NCBI RefSeq assembly: GCF_013415115.1
Contig: NZ_JACCDD010000001.1
Coordinates: 496,001-560,000 of the forward strand
DNA: 64,000 nucleotides
DNA from: Vreelandella zhaodongensis
GTDB taxonomy: Bacteria; Pseudomonadota; Gammaproteobacteria; Pseudomonadales; Halomonadaceae
Reading direction: 5' to 3'
Numbering within the stretch: the first letter of the stretch is position 1; each line of letters starts with the position of its first letter. Positions 1-7,840 of this stretch are shown piece after piece. The translations under genes and the position numbers were made by a program. The notes beneath the pieces were generated by a model, which worked only from the letters and a program-made list of their open reading frames with translations, searched no databases and was not told where the DNA came from.

Positions 1-659
1 ACTGGTCAACCCTTGACCGGTCATCAGCTGGCTTGGCTCCCGACCCTGCTAAGGTGCAAGAGGCCGTTGTTCAAGTGTATGCGGCTCGCGCTTATAGCTG
101 GCGGGGGGCGTTTGGTGTGCATATTTGGATTGCTACAAAAACTGAAGGTGCCGCCGAGTATTATCTCCACCAAGTATTAAGCTGGCGGCGTCCTACCGTT
201 GTTTCATCGGTAGATAGCCCCGATCGGGCTTGGTTTGGTCACCCACCTGAGCTGCTGGCTGATTATCGAGGTGATGATGCGGCACGATTAATACCTATCA
301 TTACCGATGCGGTGGCACGCTACCCTTACACGGACCTCTACCGAGTCTGGCCTGGCCCTAACAGCAATAGTTTTATTGCTTGGGTGATAAGGGAAGTCGA
401 AGGCTTAGATGTTGCATTGCCGACAACCGCAGTAGGTAAAGATTATTTATTCAATGAAGTCGTAACCAGCGTTCCAAGCGGTACTGGTTATCAGCTTTCA
501 TTAGGCGGCGTGATGGGCATTATGGTCGCACGTGAAGAAGGAATAGAGATTAACGTACTGGGGCTGAGTGTTGGGCTAGATATTCAGCGCCCGGCATTGA
601 AGCTGCCGGGAGTAGGGCGTCTTGGAATGCCTCCGAAGGTGATGGGGAGTAACGACTAA
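1..659 (+). CDS. DUF3750 family protein, 5' end outside window
   Basis: The reading frame is open to the left edge with no stop, so the true start lies before the window; a TTG at 33 is probably internal. The visible ~215 residues match my memory of the DUF3750 family: an early ARAYSWRGAFGVH motif, a central RVWPGPNSNSF motif and a later AVGKDY motif. No function is established for the family. The missing N-terminus would probably hold a membrane or signal segment, because family members are usually somewhat longer. The following gene starts about 110 bases downstream and appears unrelated, so this is probably the last gene of its transcript. Confidence 0.75.
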   Translation, partial: WSTLDRSSAGLAPDPAKVQEAVVQVYAARAYSWRGAFGVHIWIATKTEGAAEYYLHQVLSWRRPTVVSSVDSPDRAWFGHPPELLADYRGDDAARLIPIITDAVARYPYTDLYRVWPGPNSNSFIAWVIREVEGLDVALPTTAVGKDYLFNEVVTSVPSGTGYQLSLGGVMGIMVAREEGIEINVLGLSVGLDIQRPALKLPGVGRLGMPPKVMGSND

Positions 660-703
660 TGGTCAGGCGTCTGATTAGCGAAGTATTTGTGGAGACATAT
701 TTT

Positions 704-730
704 TTGATTTAGTATCTGTGGGCATATAAG
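704..730 (+). promoter_or_regulatory. possible sigma-70 promoter of the Xre/RES pair
   Basis: A TTGATT hexamer at 704-709 and TATAAG at 725-730 are separated by 15 bases, shorter than ideal. They lie in the AT-rich gap just upstream of the antitoxin start. The assignment rests only on hexamer likeness and position. Confidence 0.25.
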
Positions 731-767
731 TATGGATAGACGAGTGTAGTTAAAGTATGAGGTGCGT

Positions 768-1166
768 ATGCAAACAGTCGGCAATATTATGCAGAACAAG
801 GCCGCCGCTGCGGCTGGATTAAAAGCCGCTGTACGTATTTTGGATAAATGGCGAGCGACAGGCGAGCAGGGTGAGTCTATTTTACGAGTCTCCCACAGCA
901 GCTATGCCCGAGCGCGACGGGGAGATCTGGCTGAGATCAAGCTAGACAGTGACCAGTTGGCACGAATTAGTTATTTGCTCAATATTCATGCGACCCTACG
1001 GATGTTGTTTGAGAACCCTGATAATGTTTACGGGTTCGTCTCCATGGCAAATTATAATCCTTACTTTAATGGGCGCACGCCGCTAGAGGTGATTGGCACT
1101 GGGGATTTCGCTGCACTCTATGAAACATTTAAACGTATTGATAGCTTGCGAGGCGCTCAGTGGTAG
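768..1166 (+). CDS. Xre/MbcA/ParS-type antitoxin
   Basis: This 132-residue protein looks like the antitoxin of a RES-Xre (MbcA-like) module. It has an N-terminal helical region that would hold the Xre-like fold, with VSHSSYARARRGD around residues 41-53, and a C-terminal toxin-binding part with NPYFNGRTPLEVI around residues 97-109, the hallmark of the MbcA/ParS/Xre C-terminal domain. I chose the ATG at 768 because GAGG lies five bases upstream; a GTG at 762 is the alternative. The gene overlaps the next one by 7 bases, as expected for a co-translated antitoxin-toxin pair. Such antitoxins normally repress their own promoter. Confidence 0.8.
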   Translation: MQTVGNIMQNKAAAAAGLKAAVRILDKWRATGEQGESILRVSHSSYARARRGDLAEIKLDSDQLARISYLLNIHATLRMLFENPDNVYGFVSMANYNPYFNGRTPLEVIGTGDFAALYETFKRIDSLRGAQW

Positions 1167-1876
1167 ACCCGGTGGTTATAAACGTAGGTTCCTTACCTCT
1201 GTGCAAGCCAAGAGAGGTTGAGGGGTATCGTTTAGTCAATAGTAAGTTTCCTCCCATTGGGCTGTTTGACGATGTTGCTAACCTTGAAGAGTTCGAAGCG
1301 CTTTATGCCCTGCAGGCACTGACGAATCCAAGGTTGCGCAACGAGGCTGGCGATTTAGGGCTCATTCCTCACCACGAGATTCCCTTTGGTATTCGAGGTT
1401 GCTCTTATGCGACAGCCCCTTTTACCCACGTTAATCCGGATGGCTCTCGCTTTAGTGACGGTAGTTTTGGTGTGCTTTACATTGCCGATGAACTGCCAAC
1501 GGCAATAAATGAGGTGCGGCACCACCAGGGAGCTTATTGGAAAAACGTACCATCGCTGCATTTTGAACGGTTTATCTTCCGTGGGCTTAAGTGCATTTTT
1601 GATGAAAAAGCGTGTTGTGATGGTTTAGTTCTTCAGGCGACCCATGCCATTTATGATGCTGACGATTACCGAGCAGCGCGCACGTTGGGCGGGGAGCTTC
1701 GTAAAGAGAAACGTGCTGGTCTGCGTTATCATTCGGTTCGGCAGCCAGGTGCCACTTGCTGGGCGTTAATGACGCCACAGTTCGTTAAGGACATTGTCCA
1801 GACCACTCATATTGAGATGATCTGGAACGGGCGAATAACCCAAGTGAATCGCCTCTCAGCGTTGCCAACTAAGTAA
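1160..1876 (+). CDS. RES-domain toxin (predicted NAD+-consuming)
   Basis: This 238-residue protein carries RES-domain features: an Arg in GSRFSDG (about R97), a Tyr-containing VLYIA strand, a Glu in AINEVRHH (about E118) and a Ser in RYHSVRQPG (about S192). Characterised RES toxins (MbcT, Photorhabdus Res) destroy cellular NAD+ by phosphorolysis, and the same activity is inferred here. Translation starts at a GTG overlapping the antitoxin stop, with GAGG about six bases upstream. It is longer than many RES toxins; the N-terminal ~90 residues precede the core motif. The reading frame is intact and the antitoxin directly precedes it, so the module is probably functional. Confidence 0.8.
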   Translation: MVDPVVINVGSLPLCKPREVEGYRLVNSKFPPIGLFDDVANLEEFEALYALQALTNPRLRNEAGDLGLIPHHEIPFGIRGCSYATAPFTHVNPDGSRFSDGSFGVLYIADELPTAINEVRHHQGAYWKNVPSLHFERFIFRGLKCIFDEKACCDGLVLQATHAIYDADDYRAARTLGGELRKEKRAGLRYHSVRQPGATCWALMTPQFVKDIVQTTHIEMIWNGRITQVNRLSALPTK

Positions 1877-1890
1877 GTTCTGTAAGGCAA

Positions 1891-2367
1891 TTATGATTGC
1901 CGCTGTTCAGTGAAGCGCTGCATGATGGCTAGGGTTTCATCACTTACATGATGCTCCATGCCTTCTGCATCAATACGCGCGGTGCTGTCATCGACCCCAA
2001 GGGCGCGCAAAAAATGCAGCACGACATTGTGGCGTGCCCGCGATGTTTCAGCCATCGCTTGTCCCTCTTCTGTTAAGAAGAGCGAGCGGTAAGGTTTGCT
2101 TGTCACTAAACCTAATTCGTTTAAGCGGCGAATCATTTTAGACACGGTCGCTTGACTGACGGCCATGCGGTTGGCGATATCAGCGGCACGCGCTTCACCA
2201 CGATGACGAATTAAGTCCCCAATTAGCTCAACATAGTCTTCGATAAGCTCGGTTTCATGGGCATACCGCACCGTCTCATACTGTTTTGCATGCTGTTCCA
2301 CGGGAGGGAGTGCATCGCCACTTTGACCGTGAGAAGTGGCTGTTCGCAGTTGTTCGTGATCACTCAT
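1891..2367 (-). CDS. mntR: MntR-like DtxR-family metal-dependent repressor
   Basis: The 158-residue protein has a DtxR/MntR layout: an N-terminal extension of about 40 residues, a winged helix with AVSQATVSKMIRRLNELGL as the recognition segment, and a C-terminal dimerisation/metal region ending EGMEHHVSDETLAIMQRF. Family members bind Mn2+ (or Fe2+) and repress metal uptake genes. The gene is divergent from an ABC importer with Mn-type ligands, and a perfect 14-bp inverted repeat lies in the shared promoter region, which supports MntR over a ferrous-iron regulator. I placed the start at the ATG at 2367; a TTG two codons upstream is possible. No SRC-like SH3 extension is present. Confidence 0.82.
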   Translation of the reverse strand: MSDHEQLRTATSHGQSGDALPPVEQHAKQYETVRYAHETELIEDYVELIGDLIRHRGEARAADIANRMAVSQATVSKMIRRLNELGLVTSKPYRSLFLTEEGQAMAETSRARHNVVLHFLRALGVDDSTARIDAEGMEHHVSDETLAIMQRFTEQRQS

Positions 2368-2423
2368 TGGCAAAAAATATCAAGGTTAGTGGAAACGTTA
2401 ATTGGTGATGGTAGCTCATTTTT

Positions 2424-2451
2424 TTGGATAATAGTTAGCCAAGGCTAAATT
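2424..2451 (+). promoter_or_regulatory. possible promoter of the Mn importer operon
   Basis: TTGGAT at 2424-2429 and TAAATT at 2446-2451 have 16-base spacing, with the MntR-type inverted repeat between and overlapping them. A regulator bound there would block RNA polymerase, fitting metal-dependent repression. Hexamer matches are only moderate. Confidence 0.35.
2435..2448. promoter_or_regulatory. putative MntR operator (perfect inverted repeat)
   Basis: TTAGCC-AA-GGCTAA is a perfect 6-bp inverted repeat with a 2-bp spacer. It sits 87 bp before the importer start and 67 bp before the divergent mntR start. Its core AGCCAAGGCT resembles the AGCAAAGGCT core that I recall for the E. coli MntR box. 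It could control both genes. Confidence 0.55.
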
Positions 2452-2520
2452 GTTTGCATAAAGCTTTTTTGTTGAGCTACAGTTACAATTATTGAAATCC
2501 TAGCACAACGGAGAGAAAGA

Positions 2521-3459
2521 ATGACCAAGCGCTATATCAAACACAGCGTTAAGTACTTTGTTGGCATAGCCGTAGGGGCTGCGCTCACGTGGGGGATGTC
2601 GAGCGCTCAGGCCAATATGCTACATGAGCCGCCAATCAACATCGCCGTTACGTTCTCTGTGCTAGGTGATTTGGTTGAGAAGGTAGCGGGAGAGGACGCT
2701 GAAGTAACGGTCTTAACGCCAGTTAATGCTGAGGTTCACGAATGGGAGTTAACGCCAGATAATTTCGCGGCACTCGAAGATGCCGATATTGTGTTCTACA
2801 ACGGTTATCAGCTCGAGCAGTGGATGGGACAAGTCAAAGCAACTATTACAGACGGTGTACCGATGGTGGCTGTAGCCGAAGCCTCTGGTTACCCAACACA
2901 ATCAATTGTGACAGGTGAAATGGAGGGAGACGTTGATCCGCATCTGTGGATGGACCCTCGGGCTGCAAAAGCATATGTGCGCGTCATTGCAAACGCGCTT
3001 GAGGATTTATTGCCGAAACAAGCTGACAATATTCACCACCGGGCTGCGAAACTGAAAGAAGAGCTACATGCGTTGCATGTTGAGCTGCAAGAGGCGCTTG
3101 AAGTGATTCCGAATGATCGCCGGGTGTTGATCTCAAGCGAAGCCGCTTTTCTCTACTTTGCTGATGCTTATCATTTTGAGCACGATGGCATCTGGGGTAC
3201 CAACGCTGAAACGGAAGGATCACCGCGCCAACTTATGCGTATTATTGATAAAATTAACGAGCGTCAGCCAGCTGCCTTGTTCTGGGAAAGTACTATTTCT
3301 GACCGATACGTGAGCAGCATTGCGCGGGATACAGGGCTTGCTGTCGCGGGCCCACTCTATGTCGATTCACTGAGTGAGCCAGGTGGGGAAGCGGCTGATT
3401 ATTTTGCCATGTTACGGCATAACGTGGAGTTACTACGTCGCTATTTGGCAACAGAGTGA
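2521..3459 (+). CDS. Mn/Zn-family ABC transporter substrate-binding protein
   Basis: This is a 312-residue cluster-9 (ZnuA/MntA/PsaA-like) periplasmic metal-binding protein. A Sec signal peptide covers roughly residues 1-32 and ends SAQA-N. Candidate metal ligands are H73 (VHEWE), H141 (DPHLWMD), E207 (SSEAAF) and D282 (YVDSLS). The His-His-Glu-Asp set is the Mn/Fe-type arrangement; ZnuA proteins have a third His and a His-rich loop, which is absent here. GGAGAG lies just upstream of the ATG. The ATPase gene starts 6 bases after the stop, so the three importer genes are one operon. Manganese specificity is inferred from the ligands and the adjacent mntR. Confidence 0.88.
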   Translation: MTKRYIKHSVKYFVGIAVGAALTWGMSSAQANMLHEPPINIAVTFSVLGDLVEKVAGEDAEVTVLTPVNAEVHEWELTPDNFAALEDADIVFYNGYQLEQWMGQVKATITDGVPMVAVAEASGYPTQSIVTGEMEGDVDPHLWMDPRAAKAYVRVIANALEDLLPKQADNIHHRAAKLKEELHALHVELQEALEVIPNDRRVLISSEAAFLYFADAYHFEHDGIWGTNAETEGSPRQLMRIIDKINERQPAALFWESTISDRYVSSIARDTGLAVAGPLYVDSLSEPGGEAADYFAMLRHNVELLRRYLATE

Positions 3460-3465
3460 TATGCA

Positions 3466-4290
3466 ATGATTGAGTCTTGTTTAGGGAATGCAGCAGCGAT
3501 TGAAGTGAAGGGGCTTTATGCCGCATATCAGCGGCAGCCAGTCTTAGAAGATATTCACTTGGCATTCCCTGTTGGTCAATGGACAGCGATTGTAGGGCCG
3601 AATGGCGCAGGCAAATCGACTCTATTTCACATCCTGACCGGCAGTATGAGGCCTCTACGCGGCCGTATTGAAGCGTTTGGTGATGAGATTGAACGGCACC
3701 GTAAAGAGGGCAGCATTGCCTACATGGCTCAGCGCGAGGCGATTGAGTGGGACTTTCCCATTTCGGTATGGGATACCGTGATGAGTGCTCGGTATGGCCA
3801 TATGCGTCATGATCCTTTGTGGCGACAACTACTACCTGCGCGGTGGCAAGCGGCTCACCACCTCCAGGCCGTCAGGAAGGCATTAAGCGATGTGGATATG
3901 CTGGCCTTTGCAGATCGCCCTATTGGTGCACTCTCTGGCGGTCAGAAAAAGCGCGTGCTGCTTGCCAGAGCGCTTGCCCAAGAAGCCCGTATCCTGTTGC
4001 TTGATGAGCCCTTGGCGGGTGTTGATTCGCCCAGCGAGCAGCTTATTTTGGATGTTTTGAAGCGCGAACGTGAAGCGGGTAGAACCATTGTGATGGTCAC
4101 GCATGATATGCCAGGTGCTCGTCGTTACGTGGATCATGTGGTGCTGATTAATCGCTTTATTCGCGGGGAAGGAACGCCTGAAGAGATGCTGAGTGATAGC
4201 AAGCTCGCTGAGTTAGCGGTTAGCTCTATTGAACAGTCAGCAAGTGATCATGCGTTGCGCGCCAACGCTGTTGCCATGATGCAAAAGTAA
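3466..4290 (+). CDS. Mn/Zn-family ABC transporter ATP-binding protein
   Basis: The 274-residue ATPase shows Walker A GPNGAGKST (around residues 45-53), a Q-loop in AYMAQRE, the ABC signature LSGGQKKR, Walker B ILLLDEPL and a switch His in MVTHDM. This is the standard layout for the ATPase of a metal importer (MntB/ZnuC-like). It lies between the binding protein and the permease; its stop overlaps the permease ATG by one base (TAATG), indicating translational coupling. The C-terminal ~40 residues beyond the switch region are family-typical and have no clear domain. Confidence 0.9.
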   Translation: MIESCLGNAAAIEVKGLYAAYQRQPVLEDIHLAFPVGQWTAIVGPNGAGKSTLFHILTGSMRPLRGRIEAFGDEIERHRKEGSIAYMAQREAIEWDFPISVWDTVMSARYGHMRHDPLWRQLLPARWQAAHHLQAVRKALSDVDMLAFADRPIGALSGGQKKRVLLARALAQEARILLLDEPLAGVDSPSEQLILDVLKREREAGRTIVMVTHDMPGARRYVDHVVLINRFIRGEGTPEEMLSDSKLAELAVSSIEQSASDHALRANAVAMMQK

Positions 4291-5243
4291 TGGGCACACC
4301 CGAGATGTTACACACGTTAGATGCTTTCAGTAGTACGCTGGTTGGTGGATTAATCGCGGCACTTATGGTGCTGGTCAATCTTCTTCCGGACAGTATATCG
4401 GATGCTTTTCAATATGCGTTCATGCAGCGAGCGCTACTCACTTCGATGATGGTCGGCGCAATTTGTGGATTGCTGTCGTGCTATGTCGTGCTGAAACGGT
4501 GGTCGTTACTGGGGGATGCGATTTCCCATGCGGTGCTGCCTGGTGTTGCCATTGCCTATTTAGTGGGACTGCCTTTTTTTATTGGTGCCTTTGTGACCGG
4601 AGCATTAACGTCTCTGGGAATTGGAGCCATTGAACGCCATACGCGGATTAAGTCAGACGCAGCGATGGGCATTATGTTTACAGGCGCGTTTGCCCTTGGC
4701 ATTGTTTTGATCAGCAAAATTGCCTCAAGTACACATCTCATGCATATCTTGTTTGGTAATGTGCTCGGCGTGCAGCACTCGGCGTTACTACTTACGTTAG
4801 CTGCCAGTATAGTGGCGTTGCTGGTGGTTTGGCTCGCGTTTAGGCCGCTGATGCTGTATGCCTTTGACCCTACCCAGGCTCAGGCATTGGGTTTTAATAC
4901 CGGTGTTATCCATTACGGCCTGATCTTGTTGTTAACGCTTACCATCGTTGCCAGCCTCGAAACGGTCGGTATTATTCTGGTGGTCGCGATGCTGATTACG
5001 CCTGGTGCCACCGCCCATCTGCTAACGGATCGTTTTAAAACGATGCTATTAATTTCAGTGGCAGTGGGCGTCGGCTCAGCCGTGCTCGGGCTGTGGCTTT
5101 CGTATACTTTCGATGTAGCATCAGGCGGCACCATTGTTCTGGTCGCTACCAGCTGCTTCTTTCTTGCGCTGCTGCTCTCACCCAAGCATGGTGTTTTGAT
5201 GCGCCAATGGCGTCATCGGCATATCGGAAGTGTTAATGATTAG
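4290..5243 (+). CDS. Mn/Zn-family ABC transporter permease
   Basis: The 317-residue hydrophobic protein belongs to the ABC-3 permease family. It has many membrane segments, the conserved WSLLGDAISHAVLPGVAIAY stretch early on and the SLETVGIILVVAMLITPGATA stretch late, which are family hallmarks. It forms the inner-membrane channel for the importer encoded by the two genes upstream. Translation is coupled to the ATPase gene by a one-base overlap. Its last 11 bases overlap the convergent CBS-domain gene, and no intrinsic terminator is visible between them. Confidence 0.9.
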   Translation: MGTPEMLHTLDAFSSTLVGGLIAALMVLVNLLPDSISDAFQYAFMQRALLTSMMVGAICGLLSCYVVLKRWSLLGDAISHAVLPGVAIAYLVGLPFFIGAFVTGALTSLGIGAIERHTRIKSDAAMGIMFTGAFALGIVLISKIASSTHLMHILFGNVLGVQHSALLLTLAASIVALLVVWLAFRPLMLYAFDPTQAQALGFNTGVIHYGLILLLTLTIVASLETVGIILVVAMLITPGATAHLLTDRFKTMLLISVAVGVGSAVLGLWLSYTFDVASGGTIVLVATSCFFLALLLSPKHGVLMRQWRHRHIGSVND

Positions 5244-5649
5244 CCAGCCATCCCAGTACCATTTGATGGTAATCAACGATGCCTAATACGCGTTGATTGG
5301 TATCGACTACTGGCGCGAGTGATAGCCCAAACTGGTCGAAAAGCCGGGCACAGTAGCGGACGTTCATTTCAGGACGTACGCTAACAACCGGTTTGCTCAT
5401 GATTTCATATAGATTGATTCTTTCGGCAGGGCGATTAGGAGCCAGTACCTTCTTGGCTATATCTGAGGATAAGACAATTCCTAATTCGTCGTGCTCAGTA
5501 CGCCGATTAATGATGATAACGCTGGCGCTGTGTTGGCGCATCAGTGTAATGCCATCTGCAACGGTCAGAAACCCATCCACAGACACATAATGAGAATGCA
5601 TAACATCCCCTACCGTGTGTTCAGCAGCGTTTGGCTTGGCGATTGACAT
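5233..5649 (-). CDS. CBS-domain pair protein
   Basis: This 138-residue protein consists almost entirely of two CBS motifs: VGDVMHSHYVSVDGFLTVADGITLMRQ (from about residue 12) and IMSKPVVSVRPEMNVRYCARLFDQFG (from about residue 83). CBS pairs usually bind adenine nucleotides or S-adenosyl ligands and gate a partner protein. It is the last gene of a leftward operon behind a P-II-like protein and two DUF1538 membrane proteins (10-base gap to the P-II gene), so those are its likely partners. AAGGAGC precedes the start. No catalytic domain is attached. Confidence 0.85.
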   Translation of the reverse strand: MSIAKPNAAEHTVGDVMHSHYVSVDGFLTVADGITLMRQHSASVIIINRRTEHDELGIVLSSDIAKKVLAPNRPAERINLYEIMSKPVVSVRPEMNVRYCARLFDQFGLSLAPVVDTNQRVLGIVDYHQMVLGWLANH

Positions 5650-5659
5650 CTTAAGCTCC

Positions 5660-6013
5660 TTAGCTGAGAGGCTGATTTAGCGTGTCTGAAATCGATTTGA
5701 TCTGATGCGCGACACCCACGGCATCTTCTACATCGAGCTGAAACGCAATACCCGTGCCGGGTGTTTCATCGAATTCGCCAACGCGGGCAATGGCTTCAAG
5801 AATAGCGCGGCTGATATGCTCTTCGACCAGGAATAGCAAAACATCACGTTGCGCGGTAATTTCCATGCCAAAAATGCCCCGTGCTTTTTTGAGACCTTCG
5901 CCCCGGGCATTGTTGATCACTGTTGCGCCTGTGGCGCCAGCGTCACGGGCGGCTTGTAGAATGTCGTCGCTTAATTCATCTTCGACTAATGCTACGATGA
6001 GTTTAAAGCGCAT
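5660..6013 (-). CDS. P-II-like nitrogen-regulatory family protein
   Basis: The 117-residue protein resembles P-II signalling proteins: an MRFKLIVALVED opening strand, ATGATVINNARGEG leading into the T-loop region, a second LLFLVEE strand, and PGTGIAFQLDVEDAVGV in the usual C-terminal position. The short T-loop lacks the uridylylated-Tyr context of GlnB/GlnK, so it is a divergent P-II-like protein. I trimmed the start to the ATG at 6013, preceded by AAGGAG; the longer frame overlaps the upstream gene. It overlaps the upstream DUF1538 gene by 11 bases. P-II proteins typically bind a membrane partner; here DUF1538 is the obvious candidate (inference). Confidence 0.8.
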   Translation of the reverse strand: MRFKLIVALVEDELSDDILQAARDAGATGATVINNARGEGLKKARGIFGMEITAQRDVLLFLVEEHISRAILEAIARVGEFDETPGTGIAFQLDVEDAVGVAHQIKSISDTLNQPLS

Positions 6014-6818
6014 TATTATCTCCTTTACTAGGCGGCGGAGCTTTGCTGTATGAGAGGTGGGGCGTGGTTTGCTTGCGTTTATCTTTCCATTGAGCAATTT
6101 GGGCATAACCCATGACGGTAATAATGGGGAACAGGCAGGCTAATGCAATCATGCCAAAACCGTCCATTAGCGCACTGCGACCTGGTATCGATGCTGCTAA
6201 CCCCAGCCCCAAGGCAGCAATGATGGGAACAGTAATGGTTGAGGTGGTAACACCACCTGAGTCAAACGCAAGCGGAATGATTGACTTCGGTGAGCGCAGG
6301 GTTTGAATGATGACTAAGCAGTACGCAGCAAAAACAAACCACTGAAGCGGCCAGCCCATGACAATGCGCCATGTTCCCAGCGTAATGCCAAATGCCATGC
6401 CTAAGGCTACCGCTATGCGTAGCATGAAAGGGTTAATGGTGCCGCCAGAAATTTCGCCTGCCTTAATTGAAACGGCAATCAGCGAAGGCTCTGCAATCGT
6501 CGTGCTTGCCCCAATGGCGAATGCGAATAGGTAGACCCAGTAGTAATCGGCCCAGTGCCGTTGTACACCCTGTTCAACAGCAGGTAAAAAGTCAGTATTG
6601 GTTAACTGAGAGGCCATTAGCTCCCCCATCGGGAAGAGCGCCTGCTCAAGGCCGACGAGAAAGAGTGATAGCCCAACCCAGACCATGAAAAAGCCTGCCA
6701 GCACTTGGGGCAAACGCTGTATGCGCTTGCGAATAACAATGTATTGAAAACCAAAAATAATAGCGGCAATGGGTAAAATATCGAGCAGCGTGTCCCAGAA
6801 AATCGTGAGTAATATCAT
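6003..6818 (-). CDS. DUF1538 membrane protein, second copy
   Basis: This 271-residue integral membrane protein belongs to DUF1538. It shares with its upstream neighbour the motifs LFPMGE, TIAEPSLIAVSIKAGE, WRIVMGWPLQ and [14 protein letters not shown], plus MDGFGMIAL near the end. The pair are clear paralogues, as if a two-repeat DUF1538 protein had been split. No transport substrate is established. The invariant acidic residues inside membrane segments (AEP, DSGG) suggest an ion or solute carrier, which is inference. Its ATG overlaps the last base of the upstream gene, so the two are translationally coupled. Confidence 0.82.
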   Translation of the reverse strand: MILLTIFWDTLLDILPIAAIIFGFQYIVIRKRIQRLPQVLAGFFMVWVGLSLFLVGLEQALFPMGELMASQLTNTDFLPAVEQGVQRHWADYYWVYLFAFAIGASTTIAEPSLIAVSIKAGEISGGTINPFMLRIAVALGMAFGITLGTWRIVMGWPLQWFVFAAYCLVIIQTLRSPKSIIPLAFDSGGVTTSTITVPIIAALGLGLAASIPGRSALMDGFGMIALACLFPIITVMGYAQIAQWKDKRKQTTPHLSYSKAPPPSKGDNNAL

Positions 6819-7582
6819 TAGGTGCTTCCCGTCACTAAGCTAAGCCCAAAAATCCCAAACAGCAGCACGAAAATAATAGGCATCACCGATGCAAAGGCGA
6901 TCAATCCAAAGCCATCAAGCATTGGATTGCGGCCTTTTATTGTGGAGGCTAAGCCTACGCCCAGAGCCGTTACTAGCGGTACGGTGATGGTCGAGGTGGT
7001 CACGCCGCCGGAATCGTAGGCAATGCCAATTAATTCGTTTGGCGCAAACAGCGTAAGCAGTAGCACGATGATATAACCAGCGATAATCATTAGATGCAGT
7101 GGCCAGCCTTTAAATATTCTCAGTACACCGACGACCACGGCGGTGCCAACTGATAAAGCAACAACCATCCTTAGCGTAAAGGCAAACGATGCCTGTGCAG
7201 CGCTCGTATCGGCAATTAATCCACTTTCTGATACGACTTCCCCAGCCCGAGCAGCCACCGCGATAAGTGCGGGTTCCGCAACCGTTGAGCCAAACCCCAG
7301 CGCGAAAGCAAAGATAAGCAGCCAAGCAACAGAGCCTTTTTTTACAAAAGCTCGCGCAAGGTTTTCGCCTAGAGGAAAGAGGCCTAGTTCAAGTCCCTTG
7401 ATGAATAACGTTAATCCCACCACAACAAACACAAGACCTAGCACCAGATCCAATAGTGCGAGTGAGTCAGGCAGCGGCTGTCGAATGACGACCAACTGAA
7501 AGAACCCCATCACCAATACAACGGGGAGTAGGTCGCGTAGGCTATCTTTGAGCTGATTTGCAAGCGAATAAACTATATTCAT
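6818..7582 (-). CDS. DUF1538 membrane protein, first copy
   Basis: The 254-residue membrane protein is the first gene of a four-gene leftward operon (DUF1538, DUF1538, P-II-like, CBS pair). Its motifs match the downstream paralogue: [49 protein letters not shown] and LDGFGLIAF. About six or seven hydrophobic segments are visible. The family function is unknown. Being coupled to two ligand-sensing proteins suggests a regulated transporter. Both halves together would equal the length of two-repeat DUF1538 proteins found elsewhere, from memory. Confidence 0.82.
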
Positions 7583-7708
7583 CGAACGTTTACTTTCACC
7601 AGGGCGAGTTGTTGTAGGCTGATTGGTATGCGCTAGCCAGATCGTTTAACCATTAGTGTAAGGCAATAGAGTGAGCAACAGTGTGATTTGGCACAGGGTT
7701 TGAGCTTA

Positions 7709-7840
7709 TCAGCAAAGCCGACTGCCCAAGAGCAACAACGTGCTATCCAGCGTGTGCCAACCCCACCAAGCAAGCATTAACCCACCTGCTATCAGCGTAC
7801 TAATTAACAGCACAGCCGCCAACGGAATGTCGTATTTCAT
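7709..7840 (-). CDS. 43-residue membrane peptide coupled to MFS gene
   Basis: A 43-residue frame starts at an ATG that overlaps the MFS stop in an ATGA junction. It begins MKYDIPLAAVLL, has one hydrophobic segment (about residues 5-27) followed by WWGWHTLDS and a second short hydrophobic stretch. Small single-pass proteins encoded immediately after some MFS carriers are annotated as MFS transporter small subunits; this is a good positional and size match. The ATGA overlap, membrane character and open frame make a chance ORF unlikely. It would act with the MFS carrier in the inner membrane. Confidence 0.65.
   Translation of the reverse strand: MKYDIPLAAVLLISTLIAGGLMLAWWGWHTLDSTLLLLGSRLC

Noticed and set aside
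1886..1901. GGCAAT-TATG-ATTGCC hairpin between the RES toxin and mntR
   Set aside because: Only a 6-bp stem overlapping the mntR stop, with no T-tract; too weak to call a terminator.
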